A stretch of DNA of 64,000 nt from Cerasibacillus quisquiliarum (lineage in GTDB: Bacteria; Bacillota; Bacilli; Bacillales; Amphibacillaceae). Location: positions 186,001-250,000 of the forward strand of contig NZ_JACHHA010000002.1 of NCBI RefSeq assembly GCF_014202495.1, written 5' to 3'. The notes below the pieces were generated by a model. The model had not been told where the DNA came from and did no database searches. It saw only the letters and a program-made list of their open reading frames with translations. A program made the translations under genes and the position numbers. This document shows, in pieces, positions 18,124 through 27,301 of the stretch. Each line of letters begins with the position of its first letter. Positions within the stretch are counted from its first letter, which is position 1.

Positions 18124-18461
18124 TGGAAATTATTATTTCTATATTAGCTGGAATCATCTTTGCGGTAGCCGTATACAATTTATTACAAAAACAAATGGTA
18201 CGTATCATTATTGGAACCGTCCTTATTTCACATGCGGCTCATTTGTTTATATTAACAATGGGGAAATTAAAACGTGGGCAACCACCAATTCTAACCGAAG
18301 GAATTACGTCATATACTGACCCACTACCACAAGCATTAATTTTAACATCAATTGTCATTAGTTTTGGTTTAACAAGTTTAATGCTTGTGTTAGCTTATCG
18401 AACGGCTAAAGAAAATAATACAGATAATATGGAACAATTAAGGGGTAAGCCAAATGAATAA
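18123..18461 (+). CDS. mrpC: Mrp Na+/H+ antiporter subunit C
   Basis: NuoK-like subunit with three membrane helices, 112 residues. The family signature PLPQALILTSIVISFGLTSL and the final LAYRTAKE identify MrpC rather than MrpB. The conserved IIGTVLISHAAHLFI helix is present. It directly follows mrpA (the ATG at 18123 overlaps the mrpA stop by 1 bp) and overlaps mrpD by 8 bp. The position after A, normally held by mrpB, is therefore taken by mrpC. Confidence 0.95.
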   Translation: MEIIISILAGIIFAVAVYNLLQKQMVRIIIGTVLISHAAHLFILTMGKLKRGQPPILTEGITSYTDPLPQALILTSIVISFGLTSLMLVLAYRTAKENNTDNMEQLRGKPNE

Positions 18462-19935
18462 TCTAGCTATTTTTCCAATCATATTTCCACTCTTTGCCGG
18501 GACAATTTTGGCCTTTACGCATTCAAAAGTTAATATATCGCGACAGTTAGCCAAGCTTTTTGCTTCAATTAATTTATTCATAGCTATATACCTTGTCTAT
18601 TATGTGTCACAAAAGGGTACAATCGTATTAGAAACTGGCGACTGGGTCGCACCTTATGGTATTGTCATCGTTATGGATATGCTTTCTGTTGCTTTAATTT
18701 TAACAACAAATATCATTGTTATTGCTACTGTATTTTATGCACCACATTCGCTTAATATCAAACAAGAAAAGCATTATTTTTACGCTTTTTTCTTCTTTCT
18801 AATAAGCGGTGTGAGTGGGGCGTTCTTAACAGGAGATTTATTTAACCTATTCGTATTTTTTGAGGTTCTACTTATTGCCTCCTATGCTTTAATTGTGCTA
18901 GGTGGGGATAAAGTGCAATTAAGAGAATCGTTAAAATACGTACTAATTAATGTCTTTTCATCCATACTGTTCGTAACGGCAGTTGCATTCCTTTATGGTG
19001 TAGTCGGAACTGTTAATATGGCGCAAATTGCTGAACGTGTTCAGGAAGTAGATCAACAAGGAATATTAACAACGATTGGTATTTTACTATTTTTCGTATT
19101 TGCTACGAAGGCAGCATTATTTCCACTTTACTATTGGTTACCAAAATCATATATTGTGCCAAATCCAGTAGTCTCAGCTATATTTGCTGCTTTATTAACG
19201 AAGGTTGGAATATATTCAATTATTCGTGTGTTTTCGTTAATATTTGTGCATCAATTAGATTTAACTCACGATATGTTTATTTGGATTGCTGGACTATCAA
19301 TGATATTTGGTGTGATTGGAGCACTTTCAACAAATAATATTAAACTCATCATTGCATACAATATCATCCCTGCAATTGGATTTATTATGATGGGGATTGG
19401 ATTTTATAATCAATCTGGTATGAGTGGTTCAATTTATTATTTAATTCATGATATGATCATTAAATCGGCTCTTTTCTTACTCGTTGGCATTATTGCTTAT
19501 GTGGCAGGAACTTCTGATCTTAGAAAAATGAAAGGTTTAATAAATACATATCCACTTCTCGGTTGGCTATTATTTATAGGAGCCTTTATATTAGCTGGTA
19601 TCCCACCATTTAGTGGATTTATTGCTAAACTACAGCTTCTCAAAGGTGCCTTTGAAAATGGCGAAATCGTTATTGCTTTAATAGCTTTAGGAACAAGTTT
19701 ACTCATATTATATTCCGTTATGAAAATCTTTATTAGAGGCTTCTGGGGTAAACAACCATCAGAACAAAACATTGAGAAGAAACCTATTTCTGGGATGGTT
19801 GCACCTGTTATATTTTTACTTAGCTTTTCAGTTATACTAGGAATTGGCGCAGAAATATTTGTTCCGACCATAGATTCAATTGCAGAATATTTACTCGATC
19901 CACAAATATATATTGATTCTGTACTAAAGGAGTAA
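18454..19935 (+). CDS. mrpD: Mrp Na+/H+ antiporter subunit D
   Basis: NuoN/NuoM-like proton-translocating subunit, 493 residues, about 14 hydrophobic segments. Family sequences include GDLFNLFVFFEVLLIASYALI with the conserved Glu, TKAALFPLYYWLPKSYIVPN with the conserved Lys, and INNIKLIIAYN-like STNNIKLIIAYNIIPAIG. It partners with MrpA in the antiport module. Overlaps mrpC; mrpE starts 5 bp after its stop. Confidence 0.96.
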   Translation: MNNLAIFPIIFPLFAGTILAFTHSKVNISRQLAKLFASINLFIAIYLVYYVSQKGTIVLETGDWVAPYGIVIVMDMLSVALILTTNIIVIATVFYAPHSLNIKQEKHYFYAFFFFLISGVSGAFLTGDLFNLFVFFEVLLIASYALIVLGGDKVQLRESLKYVLINVFSSILFVTAVAFLYGVVGTVNMAQIAERVQEVDQQGILTTIGILLFFVFATKAALFPLYYWLPKSYIVPNPVVSAIFAALLTKVGIYSIIRVFSLIFVHQLDLTHDMFIWIAGLSMIFGVIGALSTNNIKLIIAYNIIPAIGFIMMGIGFYNQSGMSGSIYYLIHDMIIKSALFLLVGIIAYVAGTSDLRKMKGLINTYPLLGWLLFIGAFILAGIPPFSGFIAKLQLLKGAFENGEIVIALIALGTSLLILYSVMKIFIRGFWGKQPSEQNIEKKPISGMVAPVIFLLSFSVILGIGAEIFVPTIDSIAEYLLDPQIYIDSVLKE

Positions 19936-19940
19936 TGTAA

Positions 19941-20417
19941 ATGGCCTTTCAAATTGTTATCAATCTCATTATTGCTATGATGTGGATGTTCTTAAGCGAG
20001 TCATATTCGATATCAAGTTTTATCGCTGGATATGTTCTCGGAATACTTTTATTATTAATTATGAGACGTTTACTTCCCGGACGATTCTATTTAGAGCGCT
20101 TTTTTAAAATCATTCAACTCATTTTACTCTTTATTAAAGAATTGATAAAATCAAATATTGATATTGTTAAACTCGTTTATACACCTAAACCAGATATTGA
20201 ACCAGGTATCTTTGCTTATGAAACAGAATTGAAATCAGACTGGGAATTAACATTACTAGCTAACCTAATTACGCTTACACCAGGCACATTATCTGTTGCA
20301 ATTTCAAATGATAATTCTACTATTTACATCCATGCAATGGATATTGATGATATCGATGAATCCATTCAATCGATTAAAAATACGTTCGAAAAAGCCATTA
20401 TGGAGGTGACCCGATGA
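19941..20417 (+). CDS. mrpE: Mrp Na+/H+ antiporter subunit E
   Basis: 158-residue MrpE/MnhE family subunit with hydrophobic N-terminal helices (about 1-35 and 50-75) and a cytoplasmic C-terminal domain. The family sequence LLANLITLTPGTLSVAIS is present, followed by IYIHAMDID. MrpE is needed for full antiport activity in B. subtilis and related species. Overlaps mrpF by 4 bp. Confidence 0.95.
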   Translation: MAFQIVINLIIAMMWMFLSESYSISSFIAGYVLGILLLLIMRRLLPGRFYLERFFKIIQLILLFIKELIKSNIDIVKLVYTPKPDIEPGIFAYETELKSDWELTLLANLITLTPGTLSVAISNDNSTIYIHAMDIDDIDESIQSIKNTFEKAIMEVTR

Positions 20418-20728
20418 GTCAAGATATTTTATTAATGACAGAGCATATATTAGATTTGGTCGTCATGATTTGTTTTATTGGTATTTCCATTTCTCTTACT
20501 CTTTTGGTTTACCGTATATTAGTCGGACCGACCAACGCTGACCGAGCAGTCGCTCTGGATGCTATTGGTATTAATTTAATGGCTGTTGCAGCATTTGTTT
20601 CTTTTACTCTCGTAACTACACAATTAAATGACGCAATTTTATTAATTGCAATCTTATCATTTTTAGGAACCGTTGCCATCGCCAAATACTTAGAAAAGGG
20701 TGTTATCATTGATCGAGACTTGGATTAA
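20414..20728 (+). CDS. mrpF: Mrp Na+/H+ antiporter subunit F
   Basis: 104-residue subunit with three membrane helices. The conserved GPTNADRAVALDAIGINLMA follows the first helix. In B. subtilis MrpF has also been linked to bile salt (cholate) efflux. It is overlapped at both ends, by mrpE (4 bp) and mrpG. Confidence 0.95.
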   Translation: MSQDILLMTEHILDLVVMICFIGISISLTLLVYRILVGPTNADRAVALDAIGINLMAVAAFVSFTLVTTQLNDAILLIAILSFLGTVAIAKYLEKGVIIDRDLD

Positions 20729-21077
20729 CATCATACTTAACATTGCTATTATTCTGTTTTTAATAACAGGTACATTTTTTGTTGTATCGAGCTCGATAGG
20801 TATTGTGCGGTTTCCTGATATTTATACTCGTTTACATGCTGCTACAAAAGCGTCTACACTTGGATTAGCAGGAATACTAATCGGGATGTTTATTTTCTTA
20901 TTTATTCATCATAACATCGTTAGTGGGAAATTATTATTAGCATTATTTTTTATCTTACTAACAAATCCGGTATCAGGTCATATGATTTCCCGTGCTGCTC
21001 ATCGTGCAGGAGTTAAACCAGTTACGAAAAATCGAACAGATGAATTGGAAGATGCAATAAAACATCATAAAGCATAA
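20709..21077 (+). CDS. mrpG: Mrp Na+/H+ antiporter subunit G
   Basis: Small MnhG/MrpG family subunit with three membrane helices, about 122 residues. The conserved sequence SSIGIVRFPDIYTRLHAATK followed by STLG is present. The start is uncertain: a TTG at 20709 lies 6 bp after AGGGTG and is preferred here, but a GTG at 20700 would add three residues. The gene overlaps the end of mrpF by about 20 bp and is the last of the operon; a terminator follows at once. Confidence 0.94.
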   Translation: MIETWINIILNIAIILFLITGTFFVVSSSIGIVRFPDIYTRLHAATKASTLGLAGILIGMFIFLFIHHNIVSGKLLLALFFILLTNPVSGHMISRAAHRAGVKPVTKNRTDELEDAIKHHKA

Positions 21078-21106
21078 AAAAGCGACTATAAAAATGTCGC
21101 TTTTTT
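21076..21106 (+). terminator. Terminator of the mrp operon
   Basis: AAAAAAGCGAC (21076-21086) pairs with GTCGCTTTTTT (21096-21106), a GC-containing stem with a T-run directly after mrpG. Confidence 0.9.
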
Positions 21107-21193
21107 ATTATGGACAGACACAACGATACCTTCAGCATCATAAAGATACTGATATAGGCATTTGCCCAAATAAAAAGTGTCGGAGGTGTTTTC

Positions 21194-21901
21194 GTGTCTT
21201 TTATAAGTGCTTTTATTTTATTAATTAAAGAAGCGCTTTTCTTTGTATCGTATGTTAAAAATCAAGCCTTCCCACAACCCCTCCCCCCAGATGAAGAGAT
21301 GAAATATATTCAAGAAATGCAAAAGGGATGTCAGGATGCACGGAATAAATTAATTGAACATAATTTACGACTTGTTGCTCACATTGTAAAAAAATTTGAT
21401 AATACAGGGGAAGATACAGAAGATTTAATTTCTATAGGGACAATTGGGCTTATCAAAGGTATTGAAAGCTATTCATTGGGAAAAGGAACAAAATTAGCCA
21501 CATATGCCGCTCGTTGTGTAGAAAATGAAATCCTGATGCATTTAAGAACTTTAAAGAAAGTAAGAAAAGACGTTTCCTTGCACGATCCAATTGGTCAAGA
21601 CAAAGAAGGCAATGAGATTAGTTTAATAGATATTTTAGAAGCCGAAAACGAAAACATTATTGAATACATTCAATTGAATATGGAAATCTCTAAAATGAGG
21701 AAATACTTTTCGATCTTAGATGATCGAGAAAAGGAAGTCATTATTCATCGTTATGGATTAAATAATGAGAAAGAATTAACACAAAAAGGGATTGCTAAAC
21801 GACTAAATATATCACGGAGTTATGTATCACGAATAGAAAAAAGAGCGTTGATGAAAGTGTTTCATGAATATTATCGTAATGAAAGAAGAAAACGTTCTTA
21901 A
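21194..21901 (+). CDS. sigK: RNA polymerase sporulation sigma factor SigK, uninterrupted
   Basis: Late mother-cell sigma factor, 235 residues, made as an inactive membrane-bound precursor. The first 19 residues form the hydrophobic pro-sequence; by homology SpoIVFB cuts near Ser19-Tyr20, before [11 protein letters not shown]. Region 2 shows [12 protein letters not shown] and [19 protein letters not shown]; region 4 shows [16 protein letters not shown]. The start is a GTG with GGAGGTG upstream. The frame is continuous, so no skin-type element splits it. It lies downstream of the mrp operon rather than in the B. subtilis location. Confidence 0.97.
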   Translation: MSFISAFILLIKEALFFVSYVKNQAFPQPLPPDEEMKYIQEMQKGCQDARNKLIEHNLRLVAHIVKKFDNTGEDTEDLISIGTIGLIKGIESYSLGKGTKLATYAARCVENEILMHLRTLKKVRKDVSLHDPIGQDKEGNEISLIDILEAENENIIEYIQLNMEISKMRKYFSILDDREKEVIIHRYGLNNEKELTQKGIAKRLNISRSYVSRIEKRALMKVFHEYYRNERRKRS

Positions 21902-21905
21902 AATA

Positions 21906-21938
21906 AAGTCGTGCAAAGTGTTATCACTTGCACGACTT
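21906..21938. terminator. Terminator between sigK and the convergent membrane protein gene
   Basis: AAGTCGTGCAAAGTG and CACTTGCACGACTT pair around TTAT with one bulged A. The hairpin starts a few bases after the sigK stop and 10 bp before the convergent stop at 21948. Confidence 0.8.
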
Positions 21939-21947
21939 AAAAATCCT

Positions 21948-22484
21948 TTAATTGTATTCCTCATAACGCTCCTTCTTATTAGGAAGTAACATTAAAATAA
22001 AATGCATGACGGCAAATACACTTGCGGCATAATAGGAAACATCCATTCCTGGTATCACATATGGTACGATAATTGGAAAAAATGTTACTACCATGATTGA
22101 TACGAATAACAAGGATAAAAATGAATCGTAACGGATTTTTTTAGAAAGTCCTAATAAATAGTTCGCGATAATATAAATAATCGCACAAAACAAAGCATAG
22201 AAAGCCATAAATTTATAATTTAATGTATCATAATCCTTACTGGTGTTCAGTTCCCCTCCATAAATGATTCCTGGCCCATCAATAGGTAAGAAAGGAATGA
22301 CTAAATAACTTAGAAAACCAGAAATTCCAAATGCAATCATAATAAATGCCATATAAAAAATAAAACCAACAACTCCTATTCCAAATTGTAAAATCTTTGC
22401 TACAAAGGACATACCTGGTATCATATGAAGAACATAGATGACGAATGCTAATAGTAAAGTAGCGATTGCAAGAAGAATTAACAT
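21948..22484 (-). CDS. Membrane protein of unknown function
   Basis: I do not recognise this protein. 178 residues from ATG 22484, which follows GGGAGTG; a longer frame from a TTG at 22505 has no ribosome-binding site. About five hydrophobic segments are visible (roughly residues 1-22, 30-63, 92-115, 124-148 and 154-171), with a polar loop near residues 70-90 containing GELNTSKDYDT. No catalytic motif. A single gene, convergent with sigK and flanked by terminators on both sides. Base composition resembles its neighbours, so no sign of recent transfer. Confidence 0.75.
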   Translation of the reverse strand: MLILLAIATLLLAFVIYVLHMIPGMSFVAKILQFGIGVVGFIFYMAFIMIAFGISGFLSYLVIPFLPIDGPGIIYGGELNTSKDYDTLNYKFMAFYALFCAIIYIIANYLLGLSKKIRYDSFLSLLFVSIMVVTFFPIIVPYVIPGMDVSYYAASVFAVMHFILMLLPNKKERYEEYN

Positions 22485-22570
22485 AAAGATCACTCCCACT
22501 AACAAAACAATTCACGATACAACATACATAATTTTCAATTAGTTAAATTATATCATATATTTAAGACAAT

Positions 22571-22603
22571 AAAAAAGCAACCGTATAAAATGGTTGCTTT
22601 TTT
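22571..22603 (-). terminator. Terminator of mtnN
   Basis: AAAAAAGCAACC (22571-22582) pairs with GGTTGCTTTTTT (22592-22603). The T-run on the minus strand lies immediately after the mtnN stop. It can also act in the other direction. Confidence 0.88.
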
Positions 22604-22607
22604 AAAA

Positions 22608-23294
22608 CTAAATTGATGAGATCATTTTCATAATTAATGTAGCAGCATTTTTAGCTGCTTTATCTAGAAATGAATCAAAAGAAACCGAAGCATCTTTGCC
22701 AGCAATATCTGATAAAGCACGAATAACGACAAATGGTGTCTTATATTGATAACAAACTTGTGCAATAGCAGCTGCTTCCATCTCGGCAGCAATCATTGAT
22801 GGAAACTTCTCTCTAACAAATTGTACCCGATCTGGATCAGCCATAAAACTATCACCTGTTGCGATTAATCCTTCTACAGCTCGTATATTAATCCCTATAC
22901 TCGCTTCTTTTGTCAACATAACTAAATGTTCATCTGCCTTAAAACGTGTTGGCATTTGTGGAACTTGGCCATATTCATAATTAAACGCTGTTACATCGAC
23001 GTCATGATGAACAACTTCATCTGAAATGACAAGATCACCTATATTTAGTTCTTTAGCAAATCCACCGGCTGAACCTGTATTTATCACATGTGTTGGTTTA
23101 AAACGTTCATGCATGATGGTCGTTGCCATAGCAGCATTAACTTTCCCAATTCCTGATTTTAATAGCACGATCTCCTTGCCTAACAGTTCACCATGCGTAA
23201 AATCACAATTTGCAATACGAACTTCTTTACTTTTTGTCATTTGTCCTTTTAATAAAGCTACTTCTTCATCCATTGCTCCAATAATTCCTATCAC
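22608..23294 (-). CDS. mtnN: 5'-methylthioadenosine/S-adenosylhomocysteine nucleosidase
   Basis: Hydrolyses MTA and SAH to adenine and the thioribose or ribosyl-homocysteine product, serving methionine salvage and the activated methyl cycle. 228 residues from GTG 23294 (encoding the first residue before [10 protein letters not shown]), with AGGTGA 5 bp upstream. A longer frame reaching into yrrS was rejected. Family residues include the GAMDEEV Glu at the N-terminus, [20 protein letters not shown] and the catalytic Asp in RALSDIAG. Follows yrrS. Confidence 0.96.
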   Translation of the reverse strand: MIGIIGAMDEEVALLKGQMTKSKEVRIANCDFTHGELLGKEIVLLKSGIGKVNAAMATTIMHERFKPTHVINTGSAGGFAKELNIGDLVISDEVVHHDVDVTAFNYEYGQVPQMPTRFKADEHLVMLTKEASIGINIRAVEGLIATGDSFMADPDRVQFVREKFPSMIAAEMEAAAIAQVCYQYKTPFVVIRALSDIAGKDASVSFDSFLDKAAKNAATLIMKMISSI

Positions 23295-23323
23295 GATTAT
23301 CACCTCATCATTTTTGCATATTA

Positions 23324-23968
23324 TTAAGGGATGATCACTTCTTTTAATACTTCCACTTTCGTTGGCTGCCATCCTTCTTCATCAACCCACGACAAATAAA
23401 CACGATACATTTCACTATGATCTTTCGAAGAGACAGTACCAATTGCTTCTTGTTCGCCACCACGACCTAACCAATGGATAATCATATTTTCCTCAGATAA
23501 ATCTGTTGCAAGAAGCAATGCTTCAGTCATTTCTTTCCAATCCTGAGATGATTTATCGAATTGGGTCGTATGCGGTCCTTCTTGAATCGTTCCAACAGGC
23601 TTCCAATTCGCTGTATAAGCTTCTATCACATTGAGATCTGAGCTTTCAACAGGCTCTTTAACAAGCGTTTCATTAAAATCTTCTAATTCAAGTCCAGTCT
23701 CATCCGCATCTATACGTTCGTTTTCATCCTCAGATCCGGCTTCTTTTTGTTTTGATTTACGAATGGATGGATCTTGTTGTTCATTTTGTTGATTTGATTT
23801 TGCCATATTTGGTTCTTCTCCTTGATTGTCATATCCTACAAAGATCCACGTAACAATTAATACAACAATAAGTATGGTACCGGTGAGTGACAAAATTGTA
23901 ATTGCTCTAGTATTTTTTCTCCGTTTCTCATATTTATCAACTCGACTATATTGCTCTTTACGGCCCAT
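23324..23968 (-). CDS. yrrS: YrrS family protein (DUF1510)
   Basis: 214 residues: a basic N-terminus ([19 protein letters not shown]), one membrane segment (about 22-45), an acidic and glutamine-rich linker (about 50-105), and a C-terminal DUF1510 domain with [18 protein letters not shown] and [15 protein letters not shown]. In B. subtilis YrrS is linked to the sporulation penicillin-binding protein gene pbpI. Here no pbpI is found between greA and yrrS. The gene precedes mtnN by 29 bp, suggesting a shared transcript. Confidence 0.88.
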   Translation of the reverse strand: MGRKEQYSRVDKYEKRRKNTRAITILSLTGTILIVVLIVTWIFVGYDNQGEEPNMAKSNQQNEQQDPSIRKSKQKEAGSEDENERIDADETGLELEDFNETLVKEPVESSDLNVIEAYTANWKPVGTIQEGPHTTQFDKSSQDWKEMTEALLLATDLSEENMIIHWLGRGGEQEAIGTVSSKDHSEMYRVYLSWVDEEGWQPTKVEVLKEVIIP

Positions 23969-24029
23969 TTTGTCCCCTCCTACTTATACTCTATTATTGT
24001 ACCATTATTTCTATGATATTTAATTAAAA

Positions 24030-24052
24030 AAGAGCGGTAAAACTCCGCTCTT
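24030..24052 (-). terminator. Terminator of greA
   Basis: AAGAGCGG (24030-24037) pairs with CCGCTCTT (24045-24052). On the minus strand TTTTTTAATTA follows, 5 bp after the greA stop. Confidence 0.85.
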
Positions 24053-24056
24053 AATT

Positions 24057-24533
24057 TTATTCTACTTTTATAATTTTCACTTGGAACTCGCCACCTGGAG
24101 TTGTTACTTGAACTTCACTTCCTACTTCTTTTCCAAGTAGGCTTTTAGCAATCGGTGAATCGTTTGAAATCTTTCCTTCTAATGGGTCAGCTTCTGCACT
24201 TCCTACAATGCGATATGTTTCTTCTTCACCATCAGGGAGTTCTTTAAATGTGACTGATTTACCTAATGAGACGACACTAGAATTATTATTATCATTTTCT
24301 ATAATAACAGCATTACGAATCATTTGCTCAAGTTGTGCTATTCTGGACTCAACAAAAGCCTGTTCTTCCTTAGCTGAATCATATTCTGAGTTCTCGGATA
24401 AATCTCCAAAATCACGCGCTATTTTGATGCGCTCTACAACCTCTTTACGTTTCTCTGTTTTTAAATAAAGTAATTCTTTCTCGAGTTTTTCTTTTCCCTC
24501 TTCAGTCATGTAATAACTTTTATCTCTTGACAT
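24057..24533 (-). CDS. greA: Transcription elongation factor GreA
   Basis: Binds the RNA polymerase secondary channel and stimulates cleavage of backtracked transcripts. 158 residues from ATG 24533 ([20 protein letters not shown]), with AAGGAGTG upstream; the longer upstream frame was rejected. The N-terminal coiled coil (about 10-77) carries [20 protein letters not shown] with the acidic tip, and the C-terminal FKBP-like domain ends [20 protein letters not shown]. Downstream of udk, as in B. subtilis. Confidence 0.97.
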   Translation of the reverse strand: MSRDKSYYMTEEGKEKLEKELLYLKTEKRKEVVERIKIARDFGDLSENSEYDSAKEEQAFVESRIAQLEQMIRNAVIIENDNNNSSVVSLGKSVTFKELPDGEEETYRIVGSAEADPLEGKISNDSPIAKSLLGKEVGSEVQVTTPGGEFQVKIIKVE

Positions 24534-24622
24534 ACAAAACACTCCTTTTAACATCTTTAAAACAATATATATAACTTGTTTGTTATGTATACACTTCATA
24601 TACACACTAAAAGTACTAAAAA

Positions 24623-24649
24623 CGAGCGGCACATATGTATGTGCGCTCG
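24623..24649 (-). terminator. Terminator of udk
   Basis: CGAGCG-G-CACATA and TATGTG-CGCTCG form a 12-bp stem with one bulge and a 2-nt loop. GTTTTTAG follows on the minus strand, between udk and greA. Confidence 0.75.
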
Positions 24650-24729
24650 ATTGTCCGCAGTGGTTTATGTTTATTCATATGTTCATACTATGGCAGATTT
24701 CTAATAAACATGCAAGCGTTTTCCATCTG

Positions 24730-25359
24730 TTAACGATTTTTATGAATAATTGTTTCAATTTTTGTCGCCATTAAATCTATTGCAACATGATTTTTCCCAC
24801 CTTCTGGAATAATAATATCCGCATATCGTTTTGTAGGTTCGACAAATTGTAAATGCATCGGACGAACACTATTTATATATTGTTCAATAACTGATTCGAC
24901 TGAACGACCACGTTCATTAATATCACGCATAATTCGCCGAATAATACGTAAATCAGCATCTGTATCGACAAATACTTTAATATCCATTAAGTCGACTAAG
25001 CGTGGATCTTCTAGAATTAAAATACCTTCTAAAATGATCACTTCTTTTGGCTCTACTGGAATCACTTTATCAGACCGTGTATGAAGTGCATAATCATAGA
25101 CTGGTTTATTAATAGGATGTCCATTTAATAAATCTTGTAAATGTGAAACAAGTAAATCATTATCAAAAGCAAAGGGATGGTCATAGTTCGTTTGTAACCT
25201 TTCTTCAAAGGGTAAATGACTTTGGTCTTTATAATAATAATCTTGTTCAATCACAAGAATTGTCTTATCAGAAAATCGTTTACAAATAGAGCGTGTAACA
25301 GATGTTTTCCCACTTCCACTTCCACCTGCTACTCCTATAACGACTGGTTTAATACTCAT
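24730..25359 (-). CDS. udk: Uridine kinase
   Basis: Phosphorylates uridine and cytidine to UMP and CMP in pyrimidine salvage. 209 residues. The Walker A motif is [16 protein letters not shown], and [18 protein letters not shown] and [13 protein letters not shown] are typical of Udk. The start at 25359 (MSIKPVVIG) matches the length of B. subtilis Udk and sits 10 bp after AAAGGA. An in-frame ATG at 25368 would overlap the yrrM stop by 4 bp and is possible. Confidence 0.96.
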   Translation of the reverse strand: MSIKPVVIGVAGGSGSGKTSVTRSICKRFSDKTILVIEQDYYYKDQSHLPFEERLQTNYDHPFAFDNDLLVSHLQDLLNGHPINKPVYDYALHTRSDKVIPVEPKEVIILEGILILEDPRLVDLMDIKVFVDTDADLRIIRRIMRDINERGRSVESVIEQYINSVRPMHLQFVEPTKRYADIIIPEGGKNHVAIDLMATKIETIIHKNR

Positions 25360-25364
25360 CAATG

Positions 25365-26030
25365 TCATGTCCTTTCATGCCAATTACACTTATATGATGA
25401 TACCTTATAACTTATAGCGACACCATCTCCTATTGGAACAATCGTCGTATTATATTGTGGATGACGACAAATCCACTCGTTATATGATCTCAATTTTTGA
25501 ATCATGCTCTTAAAACGTGTTGGATATTGATTAGTCTTATCGGCAACATAGCCACGAAAAAGGACGTTATCCGATACAATTATTCCTGTCTTTGCGACTA
25601 ATGGATGAACTAATTCAAAAAAGCGTTTATATTGACCTTTAGCCGCATCAATAAACACGAGATGATATGTTTTTTGATCGTCCTTTAACTTCTCTATTTG
25701 TTCCAAAGCGTCGCCAAAAATTAATTCAATGTGATGATTTTGATCAAATTGATTTATATTCTCTTTAGCAATTGCGTATCTTTTTTCATCACGTTCAATT
25801 GTTGTAATATGTGTTAGTGGATACGCTTGTAACATCTGTAAGGCAGAATAGCCAATGCCTGTTCCAATCTCTAATATATTCTTAGGCTTATGGATTCTAA
25901 CAATTTGCATTAAAAACTGTATACCTAGTGGTTCCATTATAGGTACGTTCATCTGTCTTGCTTGTTGTTCAATGTGTTGAATCCATCCTGCTTTATCAGG
26001 CAACAAGCTATTTAAATAATTATCTGTCAT
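25365..26030 (-). CDS. trmR: tRNA 5-hydroxyuridine methyltransferase TrmR (YrrM)
   Basis: SAM-dependent O-methyltransferase of the COMT-like family. B. subtilis YrrM (TrmR) converts 5-hydroxyuridine to 5-methoxyuridine at the tRNA wobble position. 221 residues. The SAM site is [19 protein letters not shown] (about 55-73), the metal-binding region is [17 protein letters not shown], and [10 protein letters not shown] follows. In B. subtilis the U32 peptidase-like genes yrrN and yrrO stand between this gene and udk; here udk follows directly. Confidence 0.88.
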   Translation of the reverse strand: MTDNYLNSLLPDKAGWIQHIEQQARQMNVPIMEPLGIQFLMQIVRIHKPKNILEIGTGIGYSALQMLQAYPLTHITTIERDEKRYAIAKENINQFDQNHHIELIFGDALEQIEKLKDDQKTYHLVFIDAAKGQYKRFFELVHPLVAKTGIIVSDNVLFRGYVADKTNQYPTRFKSMIQKLRSYNEWICRHPQYNTTIVPIGDGVAISYKVSSYKCNWHERT

Positions 26031-26050
26031 AATGAAACCTCACTACTATA

Positions 26051-27169
26051 TTATTTTATATGTTCATTCTTTAGTTTGACGTGCTCATCATGTGTTTTCG
26101 CATAATAAATATTTCCTTCTGCATCATGTAAAAAGTATAGAAAATCAGTATCTTCTGGATAAATAGCAGCTTGCAATGAATCCTCAGAGAAATTGGATAT
26201 TGGTCCAACAGGAATACCTTCTATTTTATACGTATTATATGGTGAATCAACCTCTAAATCTTTCAGTAAAACTTTTTTCTTATGTTTTCCTAAAGCATAT
26301 AATACGGTTGGGTCTGTCTGTAATTTCATTCCTGCTTTCAACCGATTATAAAAAACGCTTGAAATACTTCTACGCTGCTCTTTATTTTTAGCTTCCTTTT
26401 CTATCAATGACGCCATAGTTGTCATTTCATGAATAGACATATTTTTCTCTGTAATATCATCATAATATTTTCCAATAACTTCAGTTGATTTATTAAGCAT
26501 CGCTTCTACAATCATTTCGACTGATACTTCTTCATCATAAAAATCATACGTTGCAGCAAATAAGTATCCTTCTAAAGGGTTACGAATATCTGGATGTAAA
26601 ACATCTTCCGATAGCAGTGTCGGATATTGCTCAATTAATGATTCAACATAAGATACATCATTCACCCTGTTCAAAAATTCTTTTTGTTTAATGCCGATTT
26701 TTTTCTCAAAGATTTTGGCGATTTCTGGTATTGACAATCCTTCTGGTATAGTTACACGGTAAATCGCTTCCTTAATGACACGACCTTCTTTCAATGATTC
26801 TATAATTTCATCGATAGTCATAGCTTGTGTAAAATCATACTCGCCTGCTTGAAAATCCGATTCATTTTTTAACTTTGTATAAATGCGAAAAACACGACTA
26901 TCTTTAATAATATGATGCTCTTCTAATAGTTTAGCAATAGTAGATGATGAAGCGCCCATTGGAATTTCTATGTGAATTTCTTTTTCGTTGTTCGGATTGA
27001 CAGGTTGTAAAGCAGATTTGATATACATATAGCCAGAAATGCCCCCGATTAGTAAGATAAAAATAATGACGGTAATCATCATCATAACGATTCTTCTTAC
27101 TTTTCTTGCTTCATGTCCACGGGCTATTAAATTATCTCGAAAAGACGATTTATTTTTCTTTTTAGACAT
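26051..27169 (-). CDS. mltG: Endolytic murein transglycosylase MltG (YrrL)
   Basis: Cleaves nascent peptidoglycan strands in the membrane-proximal zone. 372 residues from ATG 27169 (MSKKKNKSSFRD), preferred over a GTG at 27181 because GAGAGGTG then lies at the right distance. One membrane segment (about 31-52), a LysM-like subdomain (IEIPMGASSSTIAKLLEE), then the YceG domain with the catalytic Glu in ASLIEKEAKN and with DSPYNTYKIEGIPVGPISN. Follows yrzB after a hairpin; trmR follows it. Confidence 0.95.
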   Translation of the reverse strand: MSKKKNKSSFRDNLIARGHEARKVRRIVMMMITVIIFILLIGGISGYMYIKSALQPVNPNNEKEIHIEIPMGASSSTIAKLLEEHHIIKDSRVFRIYTKLKNESDFQAGEYDFTQAMTIDEIIESLKEGRVIKEAIYRVTIPEGLSIPEIAKIFEKKIGIKQKEFLNRVNDVSYVESLIEQYPTLLSEDVLHPDIRNPLEGYLFAATYDFYDEEVSVEMIVEAMLNKSTEVIGKYYDDITEKNMSIHEMTTMASLIEKEAKNKEQRRSISSVFYNRLKAGMKLQTDPTVLYALGKHKKKVLLKDLEVDSPYNTYKIEGIPVGPISNFSEDSLQAAIYPEDTDFLYFLHDAEGNIYYAKTHDEHVKLKNEHIK

Positions 27170-27260
27170 ATGCGGTTTCACCTCTCATCTGGTATATTAT
27201 ACTAAATATACTAGCTTATTTCTATATTTTTTTAATGAGGTTCTCGCATCATGATGATAT

Positions 27261-27290
27261 AAACAGCTGGCATCTAGGATGCCAGCTGTT
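27261..27290 (-). terminator. Hairpin between yrzB and mltG
   Basis: AAACAGCTGGCAT-CTAG-GATGCCAGCTGTTT-like arms (27261-27290) form a stem of about 13 bp just after the yrzB stop. The tail is a weak TTATAT, so this may be a terminator or a processing/stability hairpin. Confidence 0.65.
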
Positions 27291-27301
27291 TATAATGAAC
27301 T

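Noticed and set aside
19497..19952. 151-codon open frame on the minus strand opposite mrpD/mrpE
   Set aside because: It is antisense to a well-conserved membrane protein gene, has no ribosome-binding site, and its sequence resembles no family.
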